From positions 1-64,000 of the forward strand of contig NZ_WUQZ01000005.1 of the NCBI RefSeq assembly GCF_009829075.1: a DNA stretch of 64,000 nucleotides, in the 5' to 3' direction. Position 1 is the first letter of the stretch; every line of letters begins with the position of its first letter. Made by a program: the position numbers and the translations under genes. Shown piece by piece: positions 7,791 to 14,899 of the stretch. A model generated the notes under the pieces. It did no database searches, was not told the DNA's origin, and saw nothing but the letters and a program-made list of their open reading frames with translations. This DNA comes from Sphingobacterium composti. Lineage in GTDB: Bacteria; Bacteroidota; Bacteroidia; Sphingobacteriales; Sphingobacteriaceae.

Positions 7791-8702
7791 TTATCTTAAT
7801 TTATAAAATATCTCTCCTGTTTGTGATGCATGTTGTCTTTTTATTAATAACATTTCACTTAAACCTATTCTACCATCAAAAATCATCATCAAATCTTCAC
7901 CATCCATTAATATCATTTGCTTTGTTATTGGGTTATTGTTTTCTATTCCTTCTTTAGAAAAACCATCTATTGATATGAACAAACCTAAAGTGTTTTTTAA
8001 TTTATTGGTGATCTTACCACCAAACGAATATAAGTCACTAGCAGGAATAAGATTCTTTTGCCATTTAGCTTCTAAAAGAAAGTCTGTGCCATCAAAAGTG
8101 AATGCACCATCAATTTGTTCACCAGAAATTTTAAATGAAGATTTAACTGAAAGTTCGAATAATAAAAATAATTCATTCAATAATTTCTCCAATTGAAAAC
8201 CTCTTTTCTGTTTGTCAGAATTAATAGCGATTTCAAAAAACACAGCTTTAAGTTCATCTAATTTTTGAGAAAAATACATATTTGTTTTAACAATTTGTAT
8301 GTTTTCTTCCCTCTTAGCTTCTGCAATTCTAAGCTGGTCTATTGCGTCAAAATACCCCTTAGTTTGATTTTTCAATTTATTAACTGTTTCCTTGGCTCGT
8401 CTTTTTAGACTACCATCTTTATCAAAATAATCCAAATGAGAAAAATCGTTAAAATTACTTGTCTCTTGAAACAATCTTAATAAATCATTACGGAATATAT
8501 CGGGTCTAGCAACCATTCTATCAATCAAAATTGACACACTCTCTTGCTTAAGTTGTTCTTGCCAATCGATCGTCGATACAATTGTGGAATTTTCAATAGT
8601 TAGTTCAACAAACTTCCGTAAATCCTTTTTGCGCCAGTAAATATTAGATAAAGCATCTTTAAGAGCAATAATTGCTTGTGTTGATATTTTTTGAAAAGCC
8701 AA
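7791..8702 (-). CDS. PD-(D/E)xK restriction-endonuclease-like protein, 303 aa
   Basis: The C-terminal half carries a restriction-endonuclease fold signature: RGFQLEKLLNELF (residues 168-180), then GEQIDGAF with D198 and FLLEAKWQ with E211 and K213. This is the D...ExK pattern of Mrr-like nucleases and predicts DNA cleavage. The N-terminal 150 residues look helical and may sense a target. The start appears to be TTG at 8702; no in-frame ATG precedes it. The gene heads a three-gene leftward operon. The 83-bp repeat that also precedes the helicase-nuclease gene lies 26 bp upstream. A solitary nuclease without a methylase suggests modification-dependent restriction or another defence function (inference). 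Confidence 0.7.
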   Translation of the reverse strand: MAFQKISTQAIIALKDALSNIYWRKKDLRKFVELTIENSTIVSTIDWQEQLKQESVSILIDRMVARPDIFRNDLLRLFQETSNFNDFSHLDYFDKDGSLKRRAKETVNKLKNQTKGYFDAIDQLRIAEAKREENIQIVKTNMYFSQKLDELKAVFFEIAINSDKQKRGFQLEKLLNELFLLFELSVKSSFKISGEQIDGAFTFDGTDFLLEAKWQKNLIPASDLYSFGGKITNKLKNTLGLFISIDGFSKEGIENNNPITKQMILMDGEDLMMIFDGRIGLSEMLLIKRQHASQTGEIFYKLR

Positions 8703-8727
8703 ATTAAATAATTTTTATTAAACTTTA

Positions 8728-8810
8728 GGTTATAAGGCATTCCGTTTCGGAATTACCGCTATGAAGATACGCCAAACTTCATAAATTAAAAATAGTGATG
8801 CTCACAATTT
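8728..8810 (-). repeat. 83-bp direct repeat, copy 1 (shared upstream region)
   Basis: Identical over 83 bp to 13146-13228, with weaker similarity for about 30 bp more. It sits 26 bp upstream of the nuclease start. It contains two palindromes, TATGAAG-N10-CTTCATA (8760-8783) and ATTCCG-TTT-CGGAAT (8739-8753), which could be operators. A shared promoter/operator is inferred. Confidence 0.8.
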
Positions 8811-8848
8811 TCAATTTATTGTAAACAGTTTATCATGCTTTATAGTAA

Positions 8849-8926
8849 GTTGATATAGAGGTTTGTGATCATATTATTGTATCTGAGGATGGATATTATA
8901 GTTTGAAGGATGAATGGTATTTTTAA
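8849..8926 (+). pseudogene. radC 3'-end fragment
   Basis: The frame from 8849 reads VDIEVCDHIIVSEDGYYSLK, then DEWYF and stop, nearly matching the last 25 residues of the intact RadC-like protein at 5471. Stops occur immediately upstream. This is a remnant of a former radC gene, followed at once by a half copy of the 50-bp site. Confidence 0.8.
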
Positions 8927-8928
8927 TA

Positions 8929-8953
8929 ATACCCTTTATAATTTTTAGTCCAA
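8929..8953 (+). repeat. Degenerate right half of the 50-bp site
   Basis: ATACCCTTTATAATTTTTAG followed by TCCAA resembles the core-plus-right-arm of copy 2, but is two bases shorter and has no left arm. It overlaps the last codons of the leftward gene ending at 8945. Confidence 0.5.
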
Positions 8954-9841
8954 ACTATTAATCAAGTCGATATTAAATTTGTCAATTTCATCTGACATAG
9001 CTACAGTTTTAGCTTTTCCTTTAACCATAGTTTCAGAAACAAAAACAATTTGACCTTTTTTGTTTTTGAAATAATCAGACTTGAGTACCCTAAAATGACC
9101 TCTTCTAAAATGTGGAATTTTAGAAATTGGTAAATTATCCTCTGTTATTTTATCTGCAATTTGAATTTTCAGATTTTTAGCTAGTTTATTTTCACTATAA
9201 TCAACATAATCATTTGGAACTCCATCACTAACACAATTAGGAAAACAATTTATGTAAGCTATTGTATTAATAGCTAAGCGAAATATTCTAGAGTGTGTTT
9301 TAGATATTTCATCCTCTTTTTTTATTATCTCTTTGTAGAATTTATCAGACATAAGTCCATAAATTTTTCCATAAGTATAATATAAAGTTAAACTACCATC
9401 ATCCTCAATATTTAGAATAAAAGCATATCCTTCTCCATCAAATGGAACATGTAAGGCGAATTTAAATACAAAGGTTTCTTTAATTTCATTAGAATATATA
9501 TAGGTTATGTCTCTAATTTGCCCATTATTATAAAGATAATTTTTGATCCCATCCAAATCCGCCAATGCGGTCGTTTCAAGAAATTGTCTTAATCCTCTTT
9601 CTACAAAGAATAAATGTAACAAATCACCTTTAGAATCATCTCTCCATAAATCTAAACCTGTAATCGTTAAACTCCTCATATCAAGAGTTTCATCAGGTGC
9701 TAATGGGTTCGATAAAAGATTTCTTTTAATGACAAAATGGATTTGTTCATCTGAAAACTCAGGTGCTAATTTTTTTTGTATACCATAAAGCTCATTCCAA
9801 AAGAATCTAAGTGGTTTACTATAATATTTTTTCTTTCCCAT
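8945..9841 (-). CDS. Unknown island protein with a C-terminal RRGHFR segment, 298 aa
   Basis: The function is not recognised. No signal peptide or membrane helix is visible. The C-terminal region reads IPHFRRGHFRVL and ends with VKGKAKTV. This resembles the RRGHWR...GKGKR pattern I associate with uncharacterised phage and plasmid proteins, including relatives of the anti-CRISPR AcrVA2; the likeness is weak and from memory. It is second in a two-gene leftward unit, 21 bp after the 131-aa DUF2158-like gene. The pair occupies its own module between the half-site at 8929 and site 3 at 10346. Confidence 0.5.
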   Translation of the reverse strand: MGKKKYYSKPLRFFWNELYGIQKKLAPEFSDEQIHFVIKRNLLSNPLAPDETLDMRSLTITGLDLWRDDSKGDLLHLFFVERGLRQFLETTALADLDGIKNYLYNNGQIRDITYIYSNEIKETFVFKFALHVPFDGEGYAFILNIEDDGSLTLYYTYGKIYGLMSDKFYKEIIKKEDEISKTHSRIFRLAINTIAYINCFPNCVSDGVPNDYVDYSENKLAKNLKIQIADKITEDNLPISKIPHFRRGHFRVLKSDYFKNKKGQIVFVSETMVKGKAKTVAMSDEIDKFNIDLINSLD

Positions 9842-9862
9842 AGTATAAGCTTTGATAATTTA

Positions 9863-10258
9863 TTAAATAGCCTCTAACTCTGGAAGTGTTTTATATATAT
9901 ACAAAAACTCATTATCCTTATCAGACCAATATTTACATATGATATATAGAATATCCGCACCTAATGAATATGAATTTATAATCATTTCACTAAAAATATC
10001 TGTATAGAAAAAATAAGTGTACCTTTTGTTGTATACAATACGTCCATTAGTTAGTTCAGTTATTGATTTTCTATCTTTATTTACAAAAACTTTTTGGCGT
10101 ATAAATTTTTTAGGCTTAAATTTTTGATTAATAACTTCATTTGTATCAGAGGAAAAACCAACAATCAACATGATGGGACCTCCCGATTTATCGACAACTT
10201 TAGTTCCTGCTAATAATAAGTTTTCCTCTGTGATTATATCCTTAAAGTTATTAGTCAT
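9863..10258 (-). CDS. DUF2158-like (YodC-type) N-terminus, 131 aa
   Basis: Residues about 17-35 read GTKVVDKSGGPIMLIVGF, resembling the GDxVxLKSGGPxMTV core of the small DUF2158/YodC family, whose function is unknown. The remaining 90 residues are unrelated to that family as I know it. It precedes the 298-aa protein gene by 21 bp and is probably co-transcribed leftward. Upstream, site 3 of the 50-bp repeat lies 87 bp away. The role is unknown. Confidence 0.5.
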   Translation of the reverse strand: MTNNFKDIITEENLLLAGTKVVDKSGGPIMLIVGFSSDTNEVINQKFKPKKFIRQKVFVNKDRKSITELTNGRIVYNKRYTYFFYTDIFSEMIINSYSLGADILYIICKYWSDKDNEFLYIYKTLPELEAI

Positions 10259-10345
10259 TTGTTTTTATTTCCATCTTTTATGAAAAGGAAAACCTTTCTC
10301 AGTTTATTAATTTATTGAATATATAAAATTTTGTAATATTTATCG

Positions 10346-10395
10346 TTGGGCACGAAAATTTTCAAAGGGGTATTAAAGCGGATTTTGAAGTCCAT
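10346..10395 (+). repeat. 50-bp inverted-repeat site, copy 3
   Basis: Left TTGGGCACGAAAA, centre AGGGGTATTA, right GAAGTCCAT. Length is 50 bp. The GGGGTAT core is reversed relative to copies 1 and 2. This copy is the most diverged in the arms. It lies between the DUF2158-like unit and the helicase-nuclease unit. Confidence 0.65.
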
Positions 10396-10425
10396 TTTTT
10401 GAATCTTTTAGAACTAATGGATATT

Positions 10426-10464
10426 AAATATTGAGGTTGTTCATAAAAGTATTGTATCAGAGGG
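10426..10464 (+). pseudogene. Decayed radC 3' remnant
   Basis: The bases ATATTGAGGTTGTTCATAAA then AGTATTGTATCAGAGG follow the radC stretch encoding IEVCDHIIVSED with several substitutions and indels. It starts 31 bp after site 3. Homology is clear by eye over about 37 bp only. Confidence 0.5.
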
Positions 10465-10495
10465 AAGACCTCATTTATTTAAAACGAGGTCTTCT
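10465..10495 (+). terminator. Hairpin in the 10.26-10.59 kb gap
   Basis: GAAGACCTC/GAGGTCTTC stem (10465-10473, 10487-10495) with a 13-nt loop and an imperfect T-rich tail (ATTAATTTTT). Apart from this, site 3 and the radC remnant, the 332-bp gap shows nothing else. Confidence 0.4.
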
Positions 10496-10590
10496 ATTAA
10501 TTTTTCAGGAGCGAATAAAATTTCTTAAGGAGTTTTGATAGGAGAAAAACTAATCAATTAGATATTTCTTCTAATCACTTATAAAATTTA

Positions 10591-13128
10591 CTAACGAATG
10601 TATTTTTCACTATAATTATTTGAAAGTGATTCAATATCAAGACTATGATTAACTAAGAATTCTTGAACTTTTTCGCTAGTGATTGTTCTCAAATCATAGT
10701 CTTTAAACTCTTTTATAAAACCTTTAATTGAAAGTTTTAAATTTTTTAATTTCCCTTTCCTTATAATTTCAACATTATGTGTAAAGTTCGCAACATTAGA
10801 TAACTTTTTAGTTGGGATTATCATATAATATTTTACTTTCGCATCTTTTCCGTATTCTTCTTCAAACCATCCACAATGGTTATTCATTTGACCAGACTCT
10901 GATTTAACAATTTCTGATCTATCTAATTCGACTTCAGACTTACATTCAAAAACAAAATATTCATTTACAGAAACACACCAAAGATTGTCAGGTCCTTTTT
11001 TAATCTCTTTGTCAGGTCTCTCCGAAAGAAAACCTAACAATTCACCAGTTTTTTGGAGCGCTCGTTCAAATTTGTCATGACTAATACCAAAATCTAAATT
11101 AGATAGAATTTCCTCTATTTCTAAAGAAAACTCTGAATAATCCTTGAACTTTAGTATGAAATTTTTAATTCTTTGAATTCTGTCTTCATTTATATAACTA
11201 AGCTTTTTATAAGTAATACCTTCTTTGGGTTTTAATAATTCATAATTTTGACTAAATGCACTTTTCTGCAACTTATTCGCCTCGATTTTACTTTCCTTAT
11301 ATAAAAACCTTGCCTTTAACTGTAAATACCATCCTTTTTCTAATTCATCATCCAAATAGGTATCAATAATTTCTTGAATACATTCTCCTGCTTTACCATA
11401 TTCTCCCATATAATATAGCTTATTTGCTTTTTTCTCAAGCTCATATATTTTATAATTATAAGATACATCATGGTTATCCTCAATCGAATCCATTTCATCA
11501 GTATAATAATCTTTCCAACCTTCATCCCTATTTAAACTTTGCTTAATAAGATCAATTAATTGATTGATGCGATTGTCTTTGTATTTTTCATCATCATCGT
11601 TTGCCATATTGGCTATCTCCAAACCAATATCTATTTGCTTTCTGGTTTGTGCAGAAAAGTACTTATTTGTTTGTGAGCTTTTAATAAATTTTACAAGATC
11701 AGCTCCTATAATTAATATTGCGCTAAAATCTTTTTCACCACGAACACTTCTTCCTAATCCTTGCTCAATTTTTTGAGCTAATTTTATATTAGTATAATCA
11801 CTATTTGCTCTTGACTGTTCTTCATATTTATCAGATAAAGATGTGAAATTCGGTTTTCCATCTAATATTAAAACTCTACAACTTTCATCAGGTAAATCAA
11901 TTCCATCATATCTATTTGCTAATACTAAACAGTTACTAAAATCACCAGACTTAAGTTTTTTTATTTCATTGAATAGATTTGATGTATTGGGAGTTATTGC
12001 TCCTTGATAAAAATACAGTTGAGATTTTACAAATGAAGAAACTAAAGACACAACCCCAAATTTTCTACTTTTATTTGGAGGTGAGAATAATGAAATTACT
12101 CTATCTCTTGTAAGATCATCATGAATTAGTGATGGTAATAATATCATTTTTTCTCCAGACCATTTTTTGTGAATATCTCGTAAAGGTCTTTTAATTGCAT
12201 CAATAGATAAATCTAATCCCTTAATAAAGAAAGAATCATCTTGAGTTGTTGCGGACATTAAGATTCTATTTTTAGCATTTGCAAAAAATGAAAACTTCTC
12301 TATTGGAAGATGAATTGATGATATCTCAATAGAATTCCCTGAAATAAATGCTTGACATTTATTTACATTATCTTTTAATAAAGGCCATGTAAACTTTATA
12401 AAGTTTTCTTCTTTAAAATCTGATAATATACTAATAACTTCATCAGCTTTATCTTCCCATTCCCAATATGGTATAGGAAGGAATGAGTCATTTGATTTAG
12501 TATATAACTCTAAATACGACCCCATACCTTGTTCTTGGAGTGCTGTATCAAATAAATTAAATATTTTTTTATAACAATCCTTTGATTCATTTAAAGAACT
12601 ATCAATTGTTATTGTAAATGAGGACTTAATTGAATCTACACAAGCATGTGCATCATCTAAAACAATTGAACCAATGTTAACACCCTTATTGCCAATACCA
12701 AATATAGATTTTCCGTTAAAAATCTTCTGAACATGCGTTACCAAAATTTTTCTACCATTTAAAAACTCGTCTGGTAACATGTTATCTTTCTCAATTATAC
12801 AAATTGGTATACCGAATTTATTTGCATCTTCAATAGCTTGATTTACTAAATATATATTGGGACATACAAAAACACATGGCCCTTCATTAGAATTAATTTT
12901 TGATTGAAGAATCAATAAACCAATTAGAGTTTTTCCTTCACCTGTATGAAGTTTAATTATTAGATCCTTGTCATCTTTTCTTTCTGTAAACCATTCGTTT
13001 AGAATACTATTTTGAATAGGTCTTAATGGCCCTGTAACACTTCTTCTATCTAAAGTATCGTATATTTCTACGGGATTAAGTTTTTTATTTATAATTGTTT
13101 TATTTAATTTCTTTTTGAAATCTACCAT
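10591..13128 (-). CDS. SF2 helicase fused to a PD-(D/E)xK nuclease-like domain, 845 aa
   Basis: The N-terminal helicase core has a Q-like RPIQNSI, Walker A HTGEGKT (61-67, K66), a Walker B variant VLDDAHA, motif III MSATTQDD, motif V NRYDGIDLPDESCRVLILDG and motif VI QGLGRSVRGEKDF. The last two resemble DinG/XPD-type helicases. After a helical middle with a TPR-like stretch (about 570-640), the C-terminus has GPDNLW (D714) and FVFECK (E728, K730), the spacing of a PD-(D/E)xK nuclease. A helicase plus nuclease on an island, under the same 83-bp upstream repeat as a second nuclease, fits an antiphage or anti-plasmid enzyme. I cannot assign it to a named system; Hachiman-like logic (helicase and nuclease) is only an analogy. 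Confidence 0.75.
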   Translation of the reverse strand: MVDFKKKLNKTIINKKLNPVEIYDTLDRRSVTGPLRPIQNSILNEWFTERKDDKDLIIKLHTGEGKTLIGLLILQSKINSNEGPCVFVCPNIYLVNQAIEDANKFGIPICIIEKDNMLPDEFLNGRKILVTHVQKIFNGKSIFGIGNKGVNIGSIVLDDAHACVDSIKSSFTITIDSSLNESKDCYKKIFNLFDTALQEQGMGSYLELYTKSNDSFLPIPYWEWEDKADEVISILSDFKEENFIKFTWPLLKDNVNKCQAFISGNSIEISSIHLPIEKFSFFANAKNRILMSATTQDDSFFIKGLDLSIDAIKRPLRDIHKKWSGEKMILLPSLIHDDLTRDRVISLFSPPNKSRKFGVVSLVSSFVKSQLYFYQGAITPNTSNLFNEIKKLKSGDFSNCLVLANRYDGIDLPDESCRVLILDGKPNFTSLSDKYEEQSRANSDYTNIKLAQKIEQGLGRSVRGEKDFSAILIIGADLVKFIKSSQTNKYFSAQTRKQIDIGLEIANMANDDDEKYKDNRINQLIDLIKQSLNRDEGWKDYYTDEMDSIEDNHDVSYNYKIYELEKKANKLYYMGEYGKAGECIQEIIDTYLDDELEKGWYLQLKARFLYKESKIEANKLQKSAFSQNYELLKPKEGITYKKLSYINEDRIQRIKNFILKFKDYSEFSLEIEEILSNLDFGISHDKFERALQKTGELLGFLSERPDKEIKKGPDNLWCVSVNEYFVFECKSEVELDRSEIVKSESGQMNNHCGWFEEEYGKDAKVKYYMIIPTKKLSNVANFTHNVEIIRKGKLKNLKLSIKGFIKEFKDYDLRTITSEKVQEFLVNHSLDIESLSNNYSEKYIR

Positions 13129-13145
13129 AATTTATTTTATTGTTT

Positions 13146-13228
13146 GGTTATAAGGCATTCCGTTTCGGAATTACCGCTATGAAGATACGCCAAACTTCAT
13201 AAATTAAAAATAGTGATGCTCACAATTT
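13146..13228 (-). repeat. 83-bp direct repeat, copy 2 (shared upstream region)
   Basis: Perfectly identical to 8728-8810 and placed 18 bp upstream of the helicase-nuclease start, in the same relation to its gene as copy 1. It carries the same two palindromes. Similarity continues more weakly to about 13260. Confidence 0.8.
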
Positions 13229-13352
13229 ATAATTTATTGTTTCACAGTTTGTCATACTTCATGCTTGGTAATACCTACACTTCATAAAAGCACCTAAATC
13301 TTTTTAATAAGTGCTATGCACCCATTAAAAATCTTCAAGCTTTTAGAGTTTG

Positions 13353-13502
13353 GCTCGCCTGCGGATCGCTCAGGCTTCGATGTTGTCACTATTTTTGAAA
13401 CAAAAATACCGCCAACAGTCTTCGTCTATTTCATAGATATCGTTGAATCATGCTTGCGCATTTCTCTTCAACGACCTTCGCTCAACTCGCAGGACGGCGA
13501 GC
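13353..13502. repeat. 150-bp GC-rich inverted-repeat element (MITE-like?)
   Basis: It is bounded by a perfect 7-bp inverted repeat GCTCGCC/GGCGAGC with further imperfect complementarity (CCTGCG/CGCAGG). It is clearly richer in G+C than the DNA on either side. An inner hairpin CGTTGAA/TTCAACG lies at 13441-13473. It codes for nothing convincing; the rightward open frame across it reads into the antisense of the next gene. It could be a small non-autonomous mobile element or dispersed repeat. Confidence 0.5.
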
Positions 13503-13509
13503 AAGACTA

Positions 13510-14463
13510 TCATTTATTGAATAATATTTTTCTCATTTTCAAATATCTTTTCTGCGACGTATCATCATTTAATTTTTTAGGAAAACTATTTAGAATCTTT
13601 TCATATTCTTCACAGCCAATCACTTTGCATATATACGCTTCGTGTATGTAATTTAAGTATCCTACGATATTACTTAAATATGTATGGAAAGCTCTAAAAT
13701 CAATATCAGCATTAATAAAAGTTTCAACATCATGATAGTTTGATTTTATTCTTAATCTATATAAAAAGTTCAAAACCGTTGTTTCAGGAATTGATTTGTA
13801 AATATAATCCCAGTGTCTTTTAGTGAATTTTTTTGTCAATAAACCTTCTTTTGTGTGATATTTTGGATCTTTTTTATCTACACGTTCTCTTTTATGCTCA
13901 GCATTTTGTTCTCGCGTTGATTTAAGCATATTAATTATTTGGTCTTTAGAATCTTGAAGATTTCTAATTTTCGCTAAAGCTTTAAAATTATCTATCTGTT
14001 TAGTTGTATTTTGAATTCCTACATATACAAACTCCTTATAAAGACCTTTACAATAAAAACTTACTGATTTTGGGTAATGGTTATTTTTTATCGAATTATT
14101 GAAGTTTTTAATAGTCTTTTCATGTTGATCAACATCCATTTCTTGTGTATAATGAAAAGCTGTTAATGCTAAATACACTGAATAATAAGCTTGAGGAAAA
14201 TTCCAATGTAAGGAAGATTTATAAAATTCAGAGTCATCAATAAAACTAGTCATGAGAAAAGAATATTCAGTACTCCAAGAATTCCACAACAATTTTCTTA
14301 TTCTATCTAAATCGAGATGTTGTTTATTTTTAAGATTGTTATAATAATTAACATTTTTCAAATTATATCGATCAGTAAAACTTTCTATATAAAAGCTCAA
14401 TGCATGAAATCTGTTGAAAATTATTTGTGAAGGAATTGATTTGTCATTATCTGTATTATTCAT
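13510..14463 (-). CDS. HEPN-like helical protein, 317 aa
   Basis: The protein is almost entirely helical. Two segments recall HEPN proteins: WNFPQAYYSVYLALTAF (87-103), a typical first-helix pattern, and LRIKSNYHD, where R238 and H244 could be the RNase motif Rx4-6H. HEPN proteins are frequent RNases or structural partners in toxin and defence systems. The gene precedes the helicase-nuclease on the same strand, but 381 bp containing a repeat element and the 83-bp upstream region lie between, so the two are separate transcripts. The family call is tentative. Confidence 0.5.
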   Translation of the reverse strand: MNNTDNDKSIPSQIIFNRFHALSFYIESFTDRYNLKNVNYYNNLKNKQHLDLDRIRKLLWNSWSTEYSFLMTSFIDDSEFYKSSLHWNFPQAYYSVYLALTAFHYTQEMDVDQHEKTIKNFNNSIKNNHYPKSVSFYCKGLYKEFVYVGIQNTTKQIDNFKALAKIRNLQDSKDQIINMLKSTREQNAEHKRERVDKKDPKYHTKEGLLTKKFTKRHWDYIYKSIPETTVLNFLYRLRIKSNYHDVETFINADIDFRAFHTYLSNIVGYLNYIHEAYICKVIGCEEYEKILNSFPKKLNDDTSQKRYLKMRKILFNK

Positions 14464-14498
14464 TTTTTATTAATTAGTCTGAAGTAAATATAAACAAT

Positions 14499-14548
14499 TT
14501 GGACACGAAAATTTACATGGGGGTATAGATGTAAAGAATGGAGTCCAA
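14499..14548 (+). repeat. 50-bp inverted-repeat site, copy 4 (outer island edge)
   Basis: This copy is the most symmetric. Outer TTGGAC/GTCCAA and inner TTTACAT/ATGTAAA arms flank GGGGGTATAG. It is the last island-like element before the tRNA gene and lies 35 bp upstream of the HEPN-like gene start. The 193 bp between it and the tRNA show no gene. Confidence 0.75.
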
Positions 14549-14710
14549 ATATTTCTACGTTTAATCTAAAAGTGAACCAAGATTGAACCAGATTAGAGGG
14601 TTTTTATTATGTTTTTTAGTAAATTAGCATTAATTAATTAACAGAGTGTTTACAGGCTCACTTCTTGATTAATTATGGTTAAATAGCTGAATAGAATAGG
14701 TTTACAAACA

Positions 14711-14738
14711 AAAAATCCCCACATTTCTGTGAGGATTT
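14711..14738 (-). terminator. Terminator of the tRNA gene
   Basis: Read leftward: AAATCCTCAC / GTGGGGATTT with a 6-nt loop and a T-run, starting 3 bp after the tRNA. Confidence 0.75.
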
Positions 14739-14741
14739 AAG

Positions 14742-14815
14742 TGCTCCCAACTGGGCTCGAACCAGTGACCAAAAGATTATGAGTCTTCTACTCTAACCAA
14801 CTGAGCTATAGGAGC
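14742..14815 (-). tRNA. tRNA with CAT anticodon (Met elongator or Ile2)
   Basis: A complete 74-nt cloverleaf: acceptor GCTCCTA/TGGGAGC with discriminator A, D arm GCTC/GAGT, anticodon stem GAAGA/TCTTT with loop CTCATAA, and T arm ACTGG-TTCGAGC-CCAGT. CCA is not encoded. C4-G69 and C5-G68 in the acceptor stem are features used by the lysidine synthetase TilS on tRNA-Ile2, so this may be tRNA-Ile(k2CAU) and not tRNA-Met. Its 3' end faces the island, the usual side for integration. Confidence 0.9.
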
Positions 14816-14899
14816 GGTTTTTATTAGTGTCAATTGTGAACTTTATTCCCTTTTGACGATGCAAATATTGATATTTGTCCTGAGAAAACCAAATTTAAA

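Noticed and set aside
8728-8840. 83-bp repeat as an integron attC site
   Set aside because: It has palindromes, but the GTTRRRY/RYYYAAC ends are not present as a complementary pair, and it sits upstream of genes and not between cassettes.
13316-13651. 111-aa rightward open frame over the GC-rich repeat
   Set aside because: It reads through the 150-bp inverted repeat and then the antisense of the HEPN-like gene, with no domain-like sequence.
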